From: DASRIA01 sp963816975
GTDB lineage: Bacteria; Actinomycetota; Thermoleophilia; Solirubrobacterales; JBBDJG01
NCBI GenBank assembly: GCA_963816975.1
Contig: CAWFMD010000001.1
Span: forward strand, 271,722-335,721
Reading direction: 5' to 3'
Length of the DNA: 64,000 nucleotides
The position numbers and the translations under genes are program-made. Under the pieces are notes generated by a model that made no database searches, was not told the DNA's origin, and worked only from the letters and a program-made list of their open reading frames with translations. Shown here piece after piece: positions 9,544 through 18,356 of this stretch (position 1 is the first letter of the stretch; every line of letters starts with the position of its first letter).

Positions 9544-9897
9544 ATGCGCACACCGGGAGCACAAGAGAGGGAACCTGAGCGCGGGCAGGCGTCGGTCGAG
9601 CTGCTCGGCGCGCTGCCCGCGGTGCTCCTGGTGGCGCTCGCCGCGTGGCAGCTGGTGCTCGCCGGCCAGGCCGCCTGGCTGGCCGGAAATGCGGCCCGGG
9701 TTGGCGCGCGCGCCGAGGCCGTCGGGGCCGATGGCCACGCAGCGGCGCGCGGGGCACTGCCCGTTCACCTGCGGCGGGGGCTGCAGGTGACCGGTCGCGA
9801 CGGCGTGGTGAGCGTGCGCGTGCGACTGCCGATCGTGATGCGCGAATGGGGCTCGCCGATCCGGATCAGCGGCAGCGCGGGACTCCCGGGCCGGTGA
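9544..9897 (+). CDS. TadE-like pilus assembly protein
   Basis: The 117-residue protein begins with a short charged leader, then ERGQASVELLGALP and a hydrophobic helix, the pattern of TadE/TadG-type minor pseudopilins (prepilin-like N-terminus with the key Glu, membrane helix, then a small extracytoplasmic domain). GAAAGG lies just upstream of ATG 9544. It overlaps the next gene by four bases. Together with the next two genes it looks like a small Flp/Tad-pilus satellite cluster; no secretion ATPase is in the window. Confidence 0.7.
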   Translation: MRTPGAQEREPERGQASVELLGALPAVLLVALAAWQLVLAGQAAWLAGNAARVGARAEAVGADGHAAARGALPVHLRRGLQVTGRDGVVSVRVRLPIVMREWGSPIRISGSAGLPGR

Positions 9898-10229
9898 GCG
9901 GCGCGCACGGCCAGGCGAGCGTCGAGATGGTCGGCGCCGTGGTGGCCCTGGCGGTGGGTGCGCTAGCCCTGTTCCAGGTACTTGCCGCGGGGCGGACCGC
10001 GGTGGTGGCGGACGGCGCGGCCCAGGCCGCCGCGATGGCGCTCGTCAACGGCCGCGATCCCGCGGAGGCGGCGCGTGCCGCCACGCCCGGATGGCCGGGC
10101 CGGCGTGTGCACGTGCGCGAGCACGCCGGGCGCGTGCGCGTCACGCTCGACAGCCCGGCGGCGCTGCGCAGTCTGCGTGCGCCGCTGCGGGTGAGCGCCG
10201 AGGCTGTCGTGCGCCGCCCGCGCGAATGA
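9894..10229 (+). CDS. Second TadE-like protein
   Basis: The start is GTG 9894, inside the previous stop codon, giving 111 residues. It again has a short leader, the GQASVEMVGA motif and one membrane helix, followed by a small soluble domain rich in Arg and Ala. The E at position five of the hydrophobic segment matches type-IV prepilin-like proteins. It is probably a second minor pseudopilin made together with the upstream gene. It overlaps the next gene by ATGA. Confidence 0.65.
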   Translation: MSGAHGQASVEMVGAVVALAVGALALFQVLAAGRTAVVADGAAQAAAMALVNGRDPAEAARAATPGWPGRRVHVREHAGRVRVTLDSPAALRSLRAPLRVSAEAVVRRPRE

Positions 10230-10675
10230 GCGCGCCATTCCGCCGGGCGCTGGCGCTGCTGATCGAACCGGCGCAGTCCGGATCGCGGTCCGCGATCTCG
10301 CTCGAGGTGGGCGTCACCGGCCTCAGCGGCGACTGCGGCGCATCGACCGTGGCGCGCGGGCTGGCGCTCGAGCTTCCGGAAGCCGATCTCACGGACGGCG
10401 TCGCGCCCGGGCCGCATGGCGTGCTGGTGGCAGTGGCGGATCGGACCGCCGTTCCGGTGCTCGCCGGGCTCGTCACCGAGCGCCTCGCGCAGCGCCACGC
10501 CGGGGTGGTGCTGGTCGCCAACCGGCCGGACGATCCCCGCGAGTGGGAGCAGGCCGGCGCGCTGTGCCTGCCACAGTCGCGGCTCGGCGTGCTGCTGCTC
10601 TCGCGCGGACACCGCGCGCGGGGTCCGTTCGGCGCCGCCATCCGCAAGCTGGCTGACGTAGTGCGATCCGTCTGA
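10226..10675 (+). CDS. Short ParA/TadZ-like protein with degenerate P-loop
   Basis: The ATG at 10226 overlaps the previous stop, giving 149 residues. The segment TGLSGDCGASTVARGLALEL has the position and shape of the deviant Walker A of ParA/CpaE/TadZ proteins (compare GGxGxST), but it lacks the usual lysines. The rest has an alternating strand/helix pattern including VLVAVADRTAVPVL and VVLVANRPDD. It is much shorter than a full ParA ATPase. A localising role for the pilus genes upstream, as for TadZ, is inference from context. Confidence 0.5.
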   Translation: MSAPFRRALALLIEPAQSGSRSAISLEVGVTGLSGDCGASTVARGLALELPEADLTDGVAPGPHGVLVAVADRTAVPVLAGLVTERLAQRHAGVVLVANRPDDPREWEQAGALCLPQSRLGVLLLSRGHRARGPFGAAIRKLADVVRSV

Positions 10676-10702
10676 GCTGACGGAGCAGGAAGTGGGGCTC
10701 GT

Positions 10703-11863
10703 TCAGCCCGCCGGCTCGGCGAGCAGTGTGATCGCGGCCATCACGAGGGCCAGCATCCCGTAGCCGAGCTTGCGCAGAAAGCCCTCGCTGGTGCGCAGCG
10801 CGATCGTCGCCTGGATCGCGTAGTAGGCGGCGAAGGCGCGGGACGCGATCACGATGATCGTGAACGTCTGGACTGTCGCGGCCAGCGCGATCGCGGCGGC
10901 GCCGCTGATCAGGTACGACCGCGAGCGGCCCATCCAGGAGCTCAGCCCGCGCAGGTTGCCGTCCGCGGCCTCCGTGTCGGCGATCGCGGCGCTGAACTGG
11001 CTCAGCACCGCGCAGACCACCAGCGGCAGCGCCAGCACCGGGGCCACGCGGTCGGTCACGTCCAGCAGGGTGCCGTCGGCCCCCGCGCTGGTGCCCAGCC
11101 CCATCACCGGCGTGGCGACCGCCACCAGGCCGAGGTAGATCGCCGTCGCGACCAGCTGCGCGACGCGCGACGCCCATACGCGGGTCTCGGCGTCGTACTC
11201 GTCACCGAGGTAGCGCACCGTCTCGAAGCCCTGCACGGTGATCACGATTCCGCCGAGCACGAGCAGGGTCGTGCCGAGGCCGACGTCCGGGATCGGCGGC
11301 AGCTCCAATCCCGGCCCGGCCAGTGTGCGTGCGTCGTGGCCGAGCAGCACCGCGCCCAGCACGACGGTGATGCTCAGCACCGCGAGCAGCGAGATCCGGT
11401 CGAGCTGGTCGAGCCCGTGGAAGCCGCGCGCGACGCCGACGGCGACGATCAGCGCCACCGCCGCGCAGGCGACGATCCGCTCGGCCTGGGGCGAACCTCC
11501 CTGAACCGCGAAGCCGATGATGTACTGGGCCATGATGCGCAGGTACAGCGCAACCGAGATCACGTAGGCGACCACGATCACGGCATCGGCTGCCCGGTCC
11601 AGCCGGGCGGTGGTCGCGTCGAGCATGTCGGTGTCGGCCAGCGGCTCGACGACTCGCACGCAGTGGCGGATCGCGGTTCCCACGACCCACGCGAGCGCGC
11701 AGACGCCCGCCGCCCCCAGCACCGATAACGCCCCGAGCGTGCTTTCGAGCACGGGGACGATGATCAGGAAGCCCGAGCCGAAGATCGACGCGAGCGGCGT
11801 CACGCTTGCCAGCATGACCCGGCCGGCGGTGAGCGGCTCTGCGGTCGCGCGCCTGTCAGCCAT
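10703..11863 (-). CDS. APC-superfamily-like membrane transporter
   Basis: The 386-residue protein has about eleven membrane segments. Its first helix region (PLASIFGSGFLIIVPVLE) contains the unwound G-S-G type sequence seen in amino-acid/polyamine/cation (APC) superfamily transporters. I use ATG 11863; a GTG at 11959 would add 32 polar residues. The substrate cannot be told from the sequence. It is convergent with the pilus genes and divergent from the secreted protein at 11983. Confidence 0.6.
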   Translation of the reverse strand: MADRRATAEPLTAGRVMLASVTPLASIFGSGFLIIVPVLESTLGALSVLGAAGVCALAWVVGTAIRHCVRVVEPLADTDMLDATTARLDRAADAVIVVAYVISVALYLRIMAQYIIGFAVQGGSPQAERIVACAAVALIVAVGVARGFHGLDQLDRISLLAVLSITVVLGAVLLGHDARTLAGPGLELPPIPDVGLGTTLLVLGGIVITVQGFETVRYLGDEYDAETRVWASRVAQLVATAIYLGLVAVATPVMGLGTSAGADGTLLDVTDRVAPVLALPLVVCAVLSQFSAAIADTEAADGNLRGLSSWMGRSRSYLISGAAAIALAATVQTFTIIVIASRAFAAYYAIQATIALRTSEGFLRKLGYGMLALVMAAITLLAEPAG

Positions 11864-11982
11864 GCGATCAGTGGATCGCAGGCGGCGGACGCGGCCGGTG
11901 CGAGCGCGATCAGCGGGTAGCGATGATCCGCGCGGCGCCGCGTCTCGGACAACTTCCACAGACCAACTAACGGGAGGTACTC

Positions 11983-12741
11983 GTGACTCACAAAATCACA
12001 TTCCCGCGGGCCCTGTGGGCTCTGCCGGTGGCGCTTGGACTGCTGATGCTGGCGCTGGTCGCCAGTCCCGCCGCGCAAGCGCACGGCAAGTCGGGAAAGC
12101 ACGGTGAGCGGGGCAAGTCGGCTCACTCGCACAAGCGGCACCAGCACAAGCCCGCCGCAGACGGCCGGACCGTGTCAGTGGCCGGCGGCAAGACCAAGCT
12201 CTCCGTGGACGCGGGCACCGGCGCAGCGCTCGGATCGCTGGGTATCGCCGTAGAGCCGGTCAAGCCGGCCCGGGTCTCGCGTCGCGGCGCATTCCGCTTC
12301 CCGATCACGGGCGGTGAGGTGAACGCGATGACGCTCGTCGGCCAGATCCGGCACAGCGGAGGGCTTGCGTTCGTGAAGGGCGCCACCCGTGTCGAGCTGA
12401 CGAACTTCCACATCAACATCGACGCGCAGCCCGACCTCACGGCGATGGTGGGCGGCGCGCGCGTCTCGATCCTGTCACTCGACGTATCCGGCCTCGAGCG
12501 CAAGGACCGGCGCAACACAATCCGGTTGAGCGGCATCAAGGCGAGCCTCACCGCCGATGCGGCCGGCGCACTCAACGCTGCGTTCTCGACCAGCGCGTTC
12601 ACCGCAGGCCTGCCGATCGGCACGGCGCGCGTGAAGGCGTACGTCAAGCACGACCGCGCACGGCACGACGACCGCCACGGCGGCCGTCACGGAAAGGACG
12701 ATGACGACGACGACCGCCGCGGCGGTCGCGACGACGACTAG
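11983..12741 (+). CDS. Secreted protein with His/Lys-rich and Asp-rich ends
   Basis: This 252-residue protein starts at GTG 11983, preceded by GGAGGT. Residues 1-33 form a Sec signal peptide ending AAQAHG. A His/Lys-rich linker (about 34-57) leads into a conserved-looking beta-rich domain (about 60-215) containing FPITGGEVNAMTLVGQIRHS. The C-terminal 35 residues are dominated by His, Arg and Asp, including a run of six Asp, which may bind cations. I do not recognise a named family. A hairpin terminator follows. Confidence 0.65.
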   Translation: MTHKITFPRALWALPVALGLLMLALVASPAAQAHGKSGKHGERGKSAHSHKRHQHKPAADGRTVSVAGGKTKLSVDAGTGAALGSLGIAVEPVKPARVSRRGAFRFPITGGEVNAMTLVGQIRHSGGLAFVKGATRVELTNFHINIDAQPDLTAMVGGARVSILSLDVSGLERKDRRNTIRLSGIKASLTADAAGALNAAFSTSAFTAGLPIGTARVKAYVKHDRARHDDRHGGRHGKDDDDDDRRGGRDDD

Positions 12742-12764
12742 GCAGGCAGCAAGGGAGGTCTTGG

Positions 12765-12791
12765 AGGGCCGGTCGCCCGGCGGCCGGCCCT
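12765..12791 (+). terminator. Hairpin terminator
   Basis: AGGGCCGG at 12765-12772 pairs with CCGGCCCT at 12784-12791, 24 bases after the stop of the secreted-protein gene. No long T-run follows. Confidence 0.5.
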
Positions 12792-12881
12792 TCAGCGGAA
12801 CGTAGTCACTCCCGCGCGTCTTTCGTGACAGCAGCGCGCTGACGCTTCGCACTCCTCCGCGTAGCGTCCGGTGGGGCGAGG

Positions 12882-14192
12882 ATGAGCGCGGCGAGAGCGA
12901 AAGGAACGGAGTCGGAACGCGGCCAGGCGCTGATCGTCGCGCTGGGGGCGCTGTTCGCGCTGATGGTGGGTGCCGCGGTGCTGTTCTCGTTCGGCAGCGC
13001 GCTGGCCGGAAAGGGCCGCGTCCAGCGCGCCGCTGACCTCGCCGCGTTGTCGGCCGTGCGCTCGATGAAGGACGATCTCGATCGGCTGTTCGAGCCGGCG
13101 ACGATCGACGGCCGGCCGAATCCGCACCACCTGAGCGAAGCGCAGTATCTCGAGCGAGCGCGCAGCGTCGCGCTCACGATCGGCCGGGCGAACGGGGCAC
13201 GCCTTCGGTCCGCAGACGTAACGTTTCCGGGCAAAGGCGACTTTGCTGCGTCGCGCGTCAAGGTAACGGTGCGCCGCGAGGTGCCCGTACGGCGCGACTC
13301 GGTCCCGGTCGCAGCGGTGGCCGTCGCCGAGATCGTCGCGCCGCTCGGCGCAGGTGCGCCGCTGGAGGCGGCGGGCGGAGGGTACAGCGGTCCGCTCGCG
13401 TACAGGCAGGGCAAGCCGATGAGGCCCGATGTCGCGCGTGCCTTCGACCGGATGGCGGCGGCGGCGCGCAGGGATGGCGTCGACCTGATCGTGACGTCCG
13501 GCTATCGCTCCGACGCCGAGCAGGCCGAGCTGTACGCGCGCCATCCCGACCCGAAGTGGGTTGCCCCGCCCGGCAAGTCGCTGCACCGGTTCGGCACGGA
13601 ACTGGACCTCGGGCCGCCCGCAGCGTACGGCTGGCTCGCCCGCAACGCGCGCCGCTTCCACTTCATCCAGAGGTATTCCTGGGAACCGTGGCACTACGGC
13701 TACGGTCTGAACCCGCGCTCGGCCCCGCCCCGCGCAGACGGCCGCAGCGCCGTGCCGTCGTTCGTGCCCGCCGCCTACCGCGACACGATCGCGCGCGCGG
13801 CCAGCCGCTGGAACGTCTCCGCCACGCTGCTCGCGGCGCAGCTCTACGTGGAGAGCGGCTTCAACCCCTTCGCCGTCTCACCCGCCGGCGCGCGCGGAAT
13901 CGCGCAGTTCATGCCGGGCACCGCGCGCACCTACGGCCTGCACGATCCGTTCGACCCACATCGCGCGATCGCGGCGCAGGCGCAGCTGATGCGCGACCTG
14001 CTGCGTGAGTTCGCCTCCGTCCCGCTGGCGCTTGCCGCCTACAACGCGGGCCCGGGAGCCGTCGTGCGCTGCGGCTGCGTGCCGCCCTTCCCGGAGACGC
14101 GTGGGTACGTGGTGCGGGTGCTGGCGCTGATGGGCGCGGGCGGGGAGCTGCTGGCCGGCGATTCGTCGATGGACGTGCGACTCGTGAGCTGA
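12882..14192 (+). CDS. TadG-like / VanY peptidase / lytic transglycosylase fusion
   Basis: The 436-residue protein appears to join three modules. Residues about 10-60 (SERGQALIVALGALFALMVG, then RAADLAALSAVRSM) match the N-terminal membrane-anchoring region of TadG-like pilus proteins. Residues about 165-285 form an M15/VanY-type D,D-carboxypeptidase domain with SGYRS, LHRFGTELDLG and EPWHYGY, which supply the zinc-ligand pattern. Residues about 295-410 form a lytic transglycosylase domain with the catalytic Glu in YVESGFNP, then GARGIAQFMPGTA and LALAAYNAGPGAV. It would cut both peptide and glycan parts of peptidoglycan outside the cell. GGGGCGAGG precedes ATG 12882. No other pilus gene is directly adjacent. 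Confidence 0.85.
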   Translation: MSAARAKGTESERGQALIVALGALFALMVGAAVLFSFGSALAGKGRVQRAADLAALSAVRSMKDDLDRLFEPATIDGRPNPHHLSEAQYLERARSVALTIGRANGARLRSADVTFPGKGDFAASRVKVTVRREVPVRRDSVPVAAVAVAEIVAPLGAGAPLEAAGGGYSGPLAYRQGKPMRPDVARAFDRMAAAARRDGVDLIVTSGYRSDAEQAELYARHPDPKWVAPPGKSLHRFGTELDLGPPAAYGWLARNARRFHFIQRYSWEPWHYGYGLNPRSAPPRADGRSAVPSFVPAAYRDTIARAASRWNVSATLLAAQLYVESGFNPFAVSPAGARGIAQFMPGTARTYGLHDPFDPHRAIAAQAQLMRDLLREFASVPLALAAYNAGPGAVVRCGCVPPFPETRGYVVRVLALMGAGGELLAGDSSMDVRLVS

Positions 14193-14254
14193 GCCAGAGT
14201 GCGCTCGGCGGATCGCGGATCGAACCTGTACGCTTGTCCGGGCCTGAAACGATC

Positions 14255-14608
14255 CTATCCCGTCAAGCGCGGGGAAGCGGGTCTCCGGCGGCCGCGGGAA
14301 CGCCGACCACACGAAGTCGACCTCGTCCCAGTCGCCGAAGTCGCTCTCGCGCGCGGGATCAGGCATCGCTCGACCCAGAAGACCTGGCCGAGGTGCGAGT
14401 CGAGCTCGATACCGCTTGTCCGGGCCCGCAGCCGGATCTTGCAGAGGGAGGCGAGCATGGCGCCGGCATCTCCCAGCTCGAGCGGTTTGTGGTCGACGAA
14501 TTCCCAGGCCTCGTGAAGGTCGGCCGCCCATTGGCGAAGAGCGGCGTGAAGCGCGCTGAGAATAGGCGTGAGGCATTCCTGCGATGGGCCAGGCGCGGGG
14601 AGGGTCAT
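14255..14608 (-). pseudogene. Possible frameshifted small gene
   Basis: From ATG 14608 the minus strand encodes a protein-like stretch (for example LHEAWEFVDHKPLELGDAG and ELDSHLGQVFWVER). After about 81 residues the plausible sequence continues in another frame as ESDFGDWDEVDFVWSAFPRP. One indel near 14360 would join them, but no sensible stop is reached before the neighbouring gene. I do not recognise the family. It may be a degraded gene, or the resemblance may be chance in GC-rich DNA. Confidence 0.3.
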
Positions 14609-15030
14609 GGTGGTGGTCGGGCGCGAGGCGCACGCTGCACAGCTCGTGATCTCCACGCACCCACGCACCCCAGCCGGAGAGTGCACTGCGGCGCAACGCC
14701 GCACGTCGCAGGCGCGATCGTGGCGGCGGCGGTTGACTGCCCGTGACAGCGCCGCCGGGACGGACGCGGCCGGCGGAGGCCATGAGCCGTTCATCGAGAG
14801 TACCTGCCGCGTTGGCAGACGTGCGTCGGGCCCAATCGCGGTTCGCACGACTCGGCCATCGGCGCCAGTATCACCGAGAGCACGGCCCGGCCCGCGCGGG
14901 CTGACCGCGCAGTCGGCACGGGGTGACACGGAAGACAGACCGAGGTGCGATCGGAGCGGGGTGCCGAACTCCGGTATGGTCGGGCGACGTCACGGCGTCA
15001 GGTTGCTACCGGCCGGAACAGGAGGCATCC
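14609..15030. other. Intergenic region with no confident gene
   Basis: I find no convincing coding region here. A possible -10 element TATGGT lies at about 14974-14979, and AGGAGG sits directly before the next gene at 15031. Confidence 0.4.
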
Positions 15031-15450
15031 ATGCCTGCCAAGGGCATTCACCACGTCGATCTTGCGGTCGCTGAGCTAGAGCGTTCGCTGGCGTTCTATC
15101 TCATGGTCCTGGAGCCGCTGGGCTGGCGCGAGGAGGTCCGCTACCCCACCTATCGCGGCACGGAAGAGGTCGTCTACCTGAAGGACCCGAGCACCGGGTC
15201 GATGCTCGGACTACGCGCCGCCGACGGCGGTGAGCACCGGTACTACGGCGTCGGGATCGAGCACCTCGCCTTCGAGGTGGAGAGCCGGGCCGAGGTCGAG
15301 GCCGCCCACGAGCGCTGCATCGGGGCCGGGGCGGCGATCCATTTCCCGCCCGAAGAGGACCGTGACGTGGCGGACTACTACGCGCTGTTCGTCTTCGACC
15401 CGGACGGGATGCGGATCGAGGTCTTCAGCTGGCAGCGTGACGAGCTCTGA
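15031..15450 (+). CDS. VOC/glyoxalase-fold protein
   Basis: This 139-residue protein has a complete vicinal-oxygen-chelate fold pattern: GIHHVDLAVAELERSLAFY at the N-terminus, an inner HLAFEVESRAEVEA segment, and DPDGMRIEVFSW at the C-terminus. The two His and the late Glu are at the usual metal-ligand positions. AGGAGG lies six bases before ATG 15031. Such proteins include glyoxalase I, ring-cleavage dioxygenases and resistance proteins; the substrate cannot be assigned here. Confidence 0.85.
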   Translation: MPAKGIHHVDLAVAELERSLAFYLMVLEPLGWREEVRYPTYRGTEEVVYLKDPSTGSMLGLRAADGGEHRYYGVGIEHLAFEVESRAEVEAAHERCIGAGAAIHFPPEEDRDVADYYALFVFDPDGMRIEVFSWQRDEL

Positions 15451-15495
15451 TCGACGGCCTCCGCGGGACGGCCGGTCGGTCCGGACCGTGCGCGA

Positions 15496-16392
15496 CTAGC
15501 GAGTGCGGCGGCGGCGCACCAGCGTGCCGGCGGCGAGCAGGAAGGCGGCCAAGCCGAGCAGCCCGGGGATCAGGATCGCCTTCGCGGGCTCGTCGCTGCC
15601 GCGACTGGCAACCGTGTTGGCGAACACCGGCACCGGTGGCGCCTTCTTCTTCGGCGCGGATGTCTTGTCGTCGGGGGCCGAGTAGCGCTCCGACCCGCGC
15701 TCCGGCACGCCGTCGAAGAGGGGCGCGGTGCGGGCGGGTGCACGGCGCGGATGCCGCTTGGTCTCCGCCGGCGCGCTGTGGGTTGGCTCCACCCGCTGTC
15801 GCGCCACGACGCGATGCCGCTTGGCCTTGCGGCGCTTGCGGACGTGCCGGCGCGGCGTCTCCTTCGACTTCCGCTGCGCGGCGGGGTCGGACTCGGGCCG
15901 CGGCGCGGCTGTCGACCGCGGGGTGGGCGCCGTCGCGGCCGGCTGCTTCGGGGCGGCGGCTGCCTGCTCCGGAGCCGCGGATGCGGCGGGGCCCGCGGGC
16001 GCCGGCGGCGGGAGCGCGAGCCCGAGGTACTGGAGGGTGCGCCTCACCTCCGTCTTGTCGTCGGATTCCTGGACGTCGGCCTCGACCCTGATCGGCTTGG
16101 CGCTCGCGCCGAAGTCGGGCATCGTGAACTGGCCGGAGACGACGCTGCCGGCGCCGGAGCCCTGTGCGATATCACGGCCGCCGACCTCGATCTCGTAGCT
16201 GACGCGACCGTCCGTGCCGGTGATCGAGAAACTCACCACGTCGCCGGCCCTCGCCTGCGACACGGACATCTCGAAGCTCGGGCTGGCGTGCGCGACCCCC
16301 CCACTCACCAGGAAGATGAGCGCGCTCAAGAAAATCCCTGCTTCCCTGCCCCTAATGGCCGTACCGTCCCTGGTCGTCCTGCTCGCTACCAA
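15496..16392 (-). CDS. Secreted Ala/Pro/Lys-rich surface protein with C-terminal anchor
   Basis: The 298-residue protein has a signal peptide (around residues 18-36, ending VAHA), a small beta-sandwich-like domain (about 37-125), a long low-complexity linker rich in Ala, Pro, Lys and Arg (about 125-255) and a C-terminal hydrophobic helix followed by RRRRTR. This is the layout of a wall-spanning protein anchored by its C-terminus, but I see no LPxTG motif. The TTG at 16392 is the longest start; a TTG at 16329, with a purine-rich stretch before it, would begin right at the signal peptide. A TTGACA -35-like sequence is at 16415-16420 on this strand. Confidence 0.6.
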   Translation of the reverse strand: MVASRTTRDGTAIRGREAGIFLSALIFLVSGGVAHASPSFEMSVSQARAGDVVSFSITGTDGRVSYEIEVGGRDIAQGSGAGSVVSGQFTMPDFGASAKPIRVEADVQESDDKTEVRRTLQYLGLALPPPAPAGPAASAAPEQAAAAPKQPAATAPTPRSTAAPRPESDPAAQRKSKETPRRHVRKRRKAKRHRVVARQRVEPTHSAPAETKRHPRRAPARTAPLFDGVPERGSERYSAPDDKTSAPKKKAPPVPVFANTVASRGSDEPAKAILIPGLLGLAAFLLAAGTLVRRRRTR

Positions 16393-16457
16393 CCTCTCAT
16401 GTGGGAGGTGGGCCTGTCAAGCGAAAGTGCTGGAGCGTGGTCAAGCCGGCCCCCTCC

Positions 16458-16463
16458 TAATCT
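16458..16463 (+). promoter_or_regulatory. -10 element, leaderless start of uvrC
   Basis: TAATCT is followed by seven bases and then ATG 16471. No Shine-Dalgarno sequence is present, so a leaderless uvrC mRNA is likely. Confidence 0.5.
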
Positions 16464-16470
16464 TGGGTAG

Positions 16471-18339
16471 ATGGCGGACGCCGACTTCGACAAGCTCCGC
16501 GACCAGCGGCGGGCGCTCCCCGACGGCCCCGGGGTCTACCTGTTCCGGGACGCCGAGGGGCGCGTCCTGTACGTGGGGAAGGCCAACTCGATCCGCAAGC
16601 GGGTGGCCTCCCACTTCAGCGGGAAGACGGCTCGCGGCTCGCTCGAGTTCCTCTCCAAGGTGGACTCGATCGATTTCATCGTGACCGCCAACGAGGCCGA
16701 GGCGCTGCTCGCCGAGCAGCGCTTCATCAAGCAGCACCGGCCGCCGTTCAACATCAGGCTACGGGACGACAAGTCCTATCCGTACATCGGCATCTCGCTG
16801 GAGGAGCGGTTCCCGCGCGTGTACTTCACGCGGGAACGGCACCGCACCGAGCGCGCCTACTTCGGGCCCTTCTCCAGCGCCAAGCGGGTGCGCGAGACGC
16901 TCGACCTGCTCGGGCAGCTGTTTCCGTACCGCACGTGCGACGGCCCCGAGCCGGGCCGCGCGTCGGGCAGCCCGTGTCTCGACTACTACATCAAGCGCTG
17001 CCAGGCGCCCTGTGTCGACTACATCAGCGAGGCCGGTTACCGCGCGAACATCGATGCGATCGTCCGGTTCCTGTCGGGTCAGTACCGGCAGATCGAGCGG
17101 GAGCTCGAGCGGCGGATGACGGACGCGGCCGACGCGCAGGAGTTCGAGCAGGCGGCCGTCTTTCGCAACCGCGTGCGGGCCGTGCGCTCGCTGTTCCAGC
17201 GACAGCGCATCGCGAGCGGCTCGGTTGGCACGCTCGACGTGCTGGCGGTGGCGGTCGACGGCACGGACGCGAACGCGCAGGTCTTCCAGGTGCGCGACGG
17301 AGTGCTCGCGGACCGGCAGAGCTTCTACCTCGAGAACCGTGCGGGCCGCAGCGAGGACGAGGTCGCCGAGGAGTTCGCGATCCAGTACTACTCGACGGCG
17401 CTCTCGATCCCGACGGAGATCGTCGGCCCGCGGTCGCTGGCCGCGGCGGACGTCGTCAAGCAGGCGCTCGAGGAGCGCCGCGACGGCCCGGTGGAGTTGC
17501 GCCATGCGCAGCGCGGCGAGAAACGGCGGCTGTACGAGCTGGCCGAGCGCAACGCGCGGCTCGCGCTCGAGCAGGACAAGCTGCGCACGGAGCGCCGCCG
17601 CCAGCAGCGCGTCGACGCGCTCAACGACCTGCGCGAGGCGCTCGGCATGGACGCGCTGCCGGTGCGCATCGAGGGATACGACATCTCTAACCTCGGCTCC
17701 GCGCACACCGTCGCCTCGATGGTCGTGTTCGAGGGCGGCGCACCGCGCAAGTCGGACTATCGCCGCTTCAACATCCGCCGGCTGGGGGGACGACAGGACG
17801 ACTTCGCCGCGATGCAGGAGGTCCTATCCCGGCGCCTGGCGCGGTGGGTCGAGCAGCGGGACCGCTCGCCGCACGACCCTGAGCGGAATCCCAGCTTCGC
17901 GGCCCTGCCGGCGCTGGTCGTGATCGACGGCGGCAAGGGCCAGCTGTCGAGCGGCGTGCGCGCGCTCGAGGAGTTCTTGGAGGCGGGCGTCGTGGTCGTC
18001 AGCCTCGCGAAGCGGCTGGAGGAGATATATGTGCCGGGCCGCGCGCGGCCGATCGTGCTGCCGCAGGACTCCCGGGCGCTCCAGCTGCTCCAGCGGATCC
18101 GGGACGAGGCACATCGGTTCGCGGTCGAGCATCACCGTCAGAGCCGCTCTCACTCGATGCGGAAGTCGGTGCTGGACGAGCTGCCCGGCATCGGGCCGGC
18201 GCGCAAGCGCACGATCCTGCGGCACTTCGGCTCGCCCGAGCGGTTCCTGGGCGCGACGCGCGAGGAGCTGGAGGCGGTGCCCGGCCTACCCGGGAAAGTG
18301 GCGCGCCAGATCCACGAGCAGCTGAACAAGACCGGGTAG
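16471..18339 (+). CDS. uvrC: Excinuclease ABC subunit UvrC
   Basis: UvrC makes the dual incisions in nucleotide excision repair. The 622-residue product has the N-terminal GIY-YIG nuclease (GVYLF about residue 24, VLYVGKAN about 35), a Cys-containing region (about 155-180), a UVR motif around 210-240 that contacts UvrB, the RNase H-like C-terminal nuclease with EGYDISNLG and VVIDGGKGQL, and a terminal helix-hairpin-helix (LDELPGIGPARKRTIL). The length is normal. It is not next to uvrA or uvrB. Confidence 0.97.
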   Translation: MADADFDKLRDQRRALPDGPGVYLFRDAEGRVLYVGKANSIRKRVASHFSGKTARGSLEFLSKVDSIDFIVTANEAEALLAEQRFIKQHRPPFNIRLRDDKSYPYIGISLEERFPRVYFTRERHRTERAYFGPFSSAKRVRETLDLLGQLFPYRTCDGPEPGRASGSPCLDYYIKRCQAPCVDYISEAGYRANIDAIVRFLSGQYRQIERELERRMTDAADAQEFEQAAVFRNRVRAVRSLFQRQRIASGSVGTLDVLAVAVDGTDANAQVFQVRDGVLADRQSFYLENRAGRSEDEVAEEFAIQYYSTALSIPTEIVGPRSLAAADVVKQALEERRDGPVELRHAQRGEKRRLYELAERNARLALEQDKLRTERRRQQRVDALNDLREALGMDALPVRIEGYDISNLGSAHTVASMVVFEGGAPRKSDYRRFNIRRLGGRQDDFAAMQEVLSRRLARWVEQRDRSPHDPERNPSFAALPALVVIDGGKGQLSSGVRALEEFLEAGVVVVSLAKRLEEIYVPGRARPIVLPQDSRALQLLQRIRDEAHRFAVEHHRQSRSHSMRKSVLDELPGIGPARKRTILRHFGSPERFLGATREELEAVPGLPGKVARQIHEQLNKTG

Positions 18340-18356
18340 CCGGCCGGCGCAGGGCG

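Noticed and set aside
14199..14516. Plus-strand small frame after the fusion gene
   Set aside because: It has no ribosome site or protein-like pattern; the opposite strand is more gene-like.
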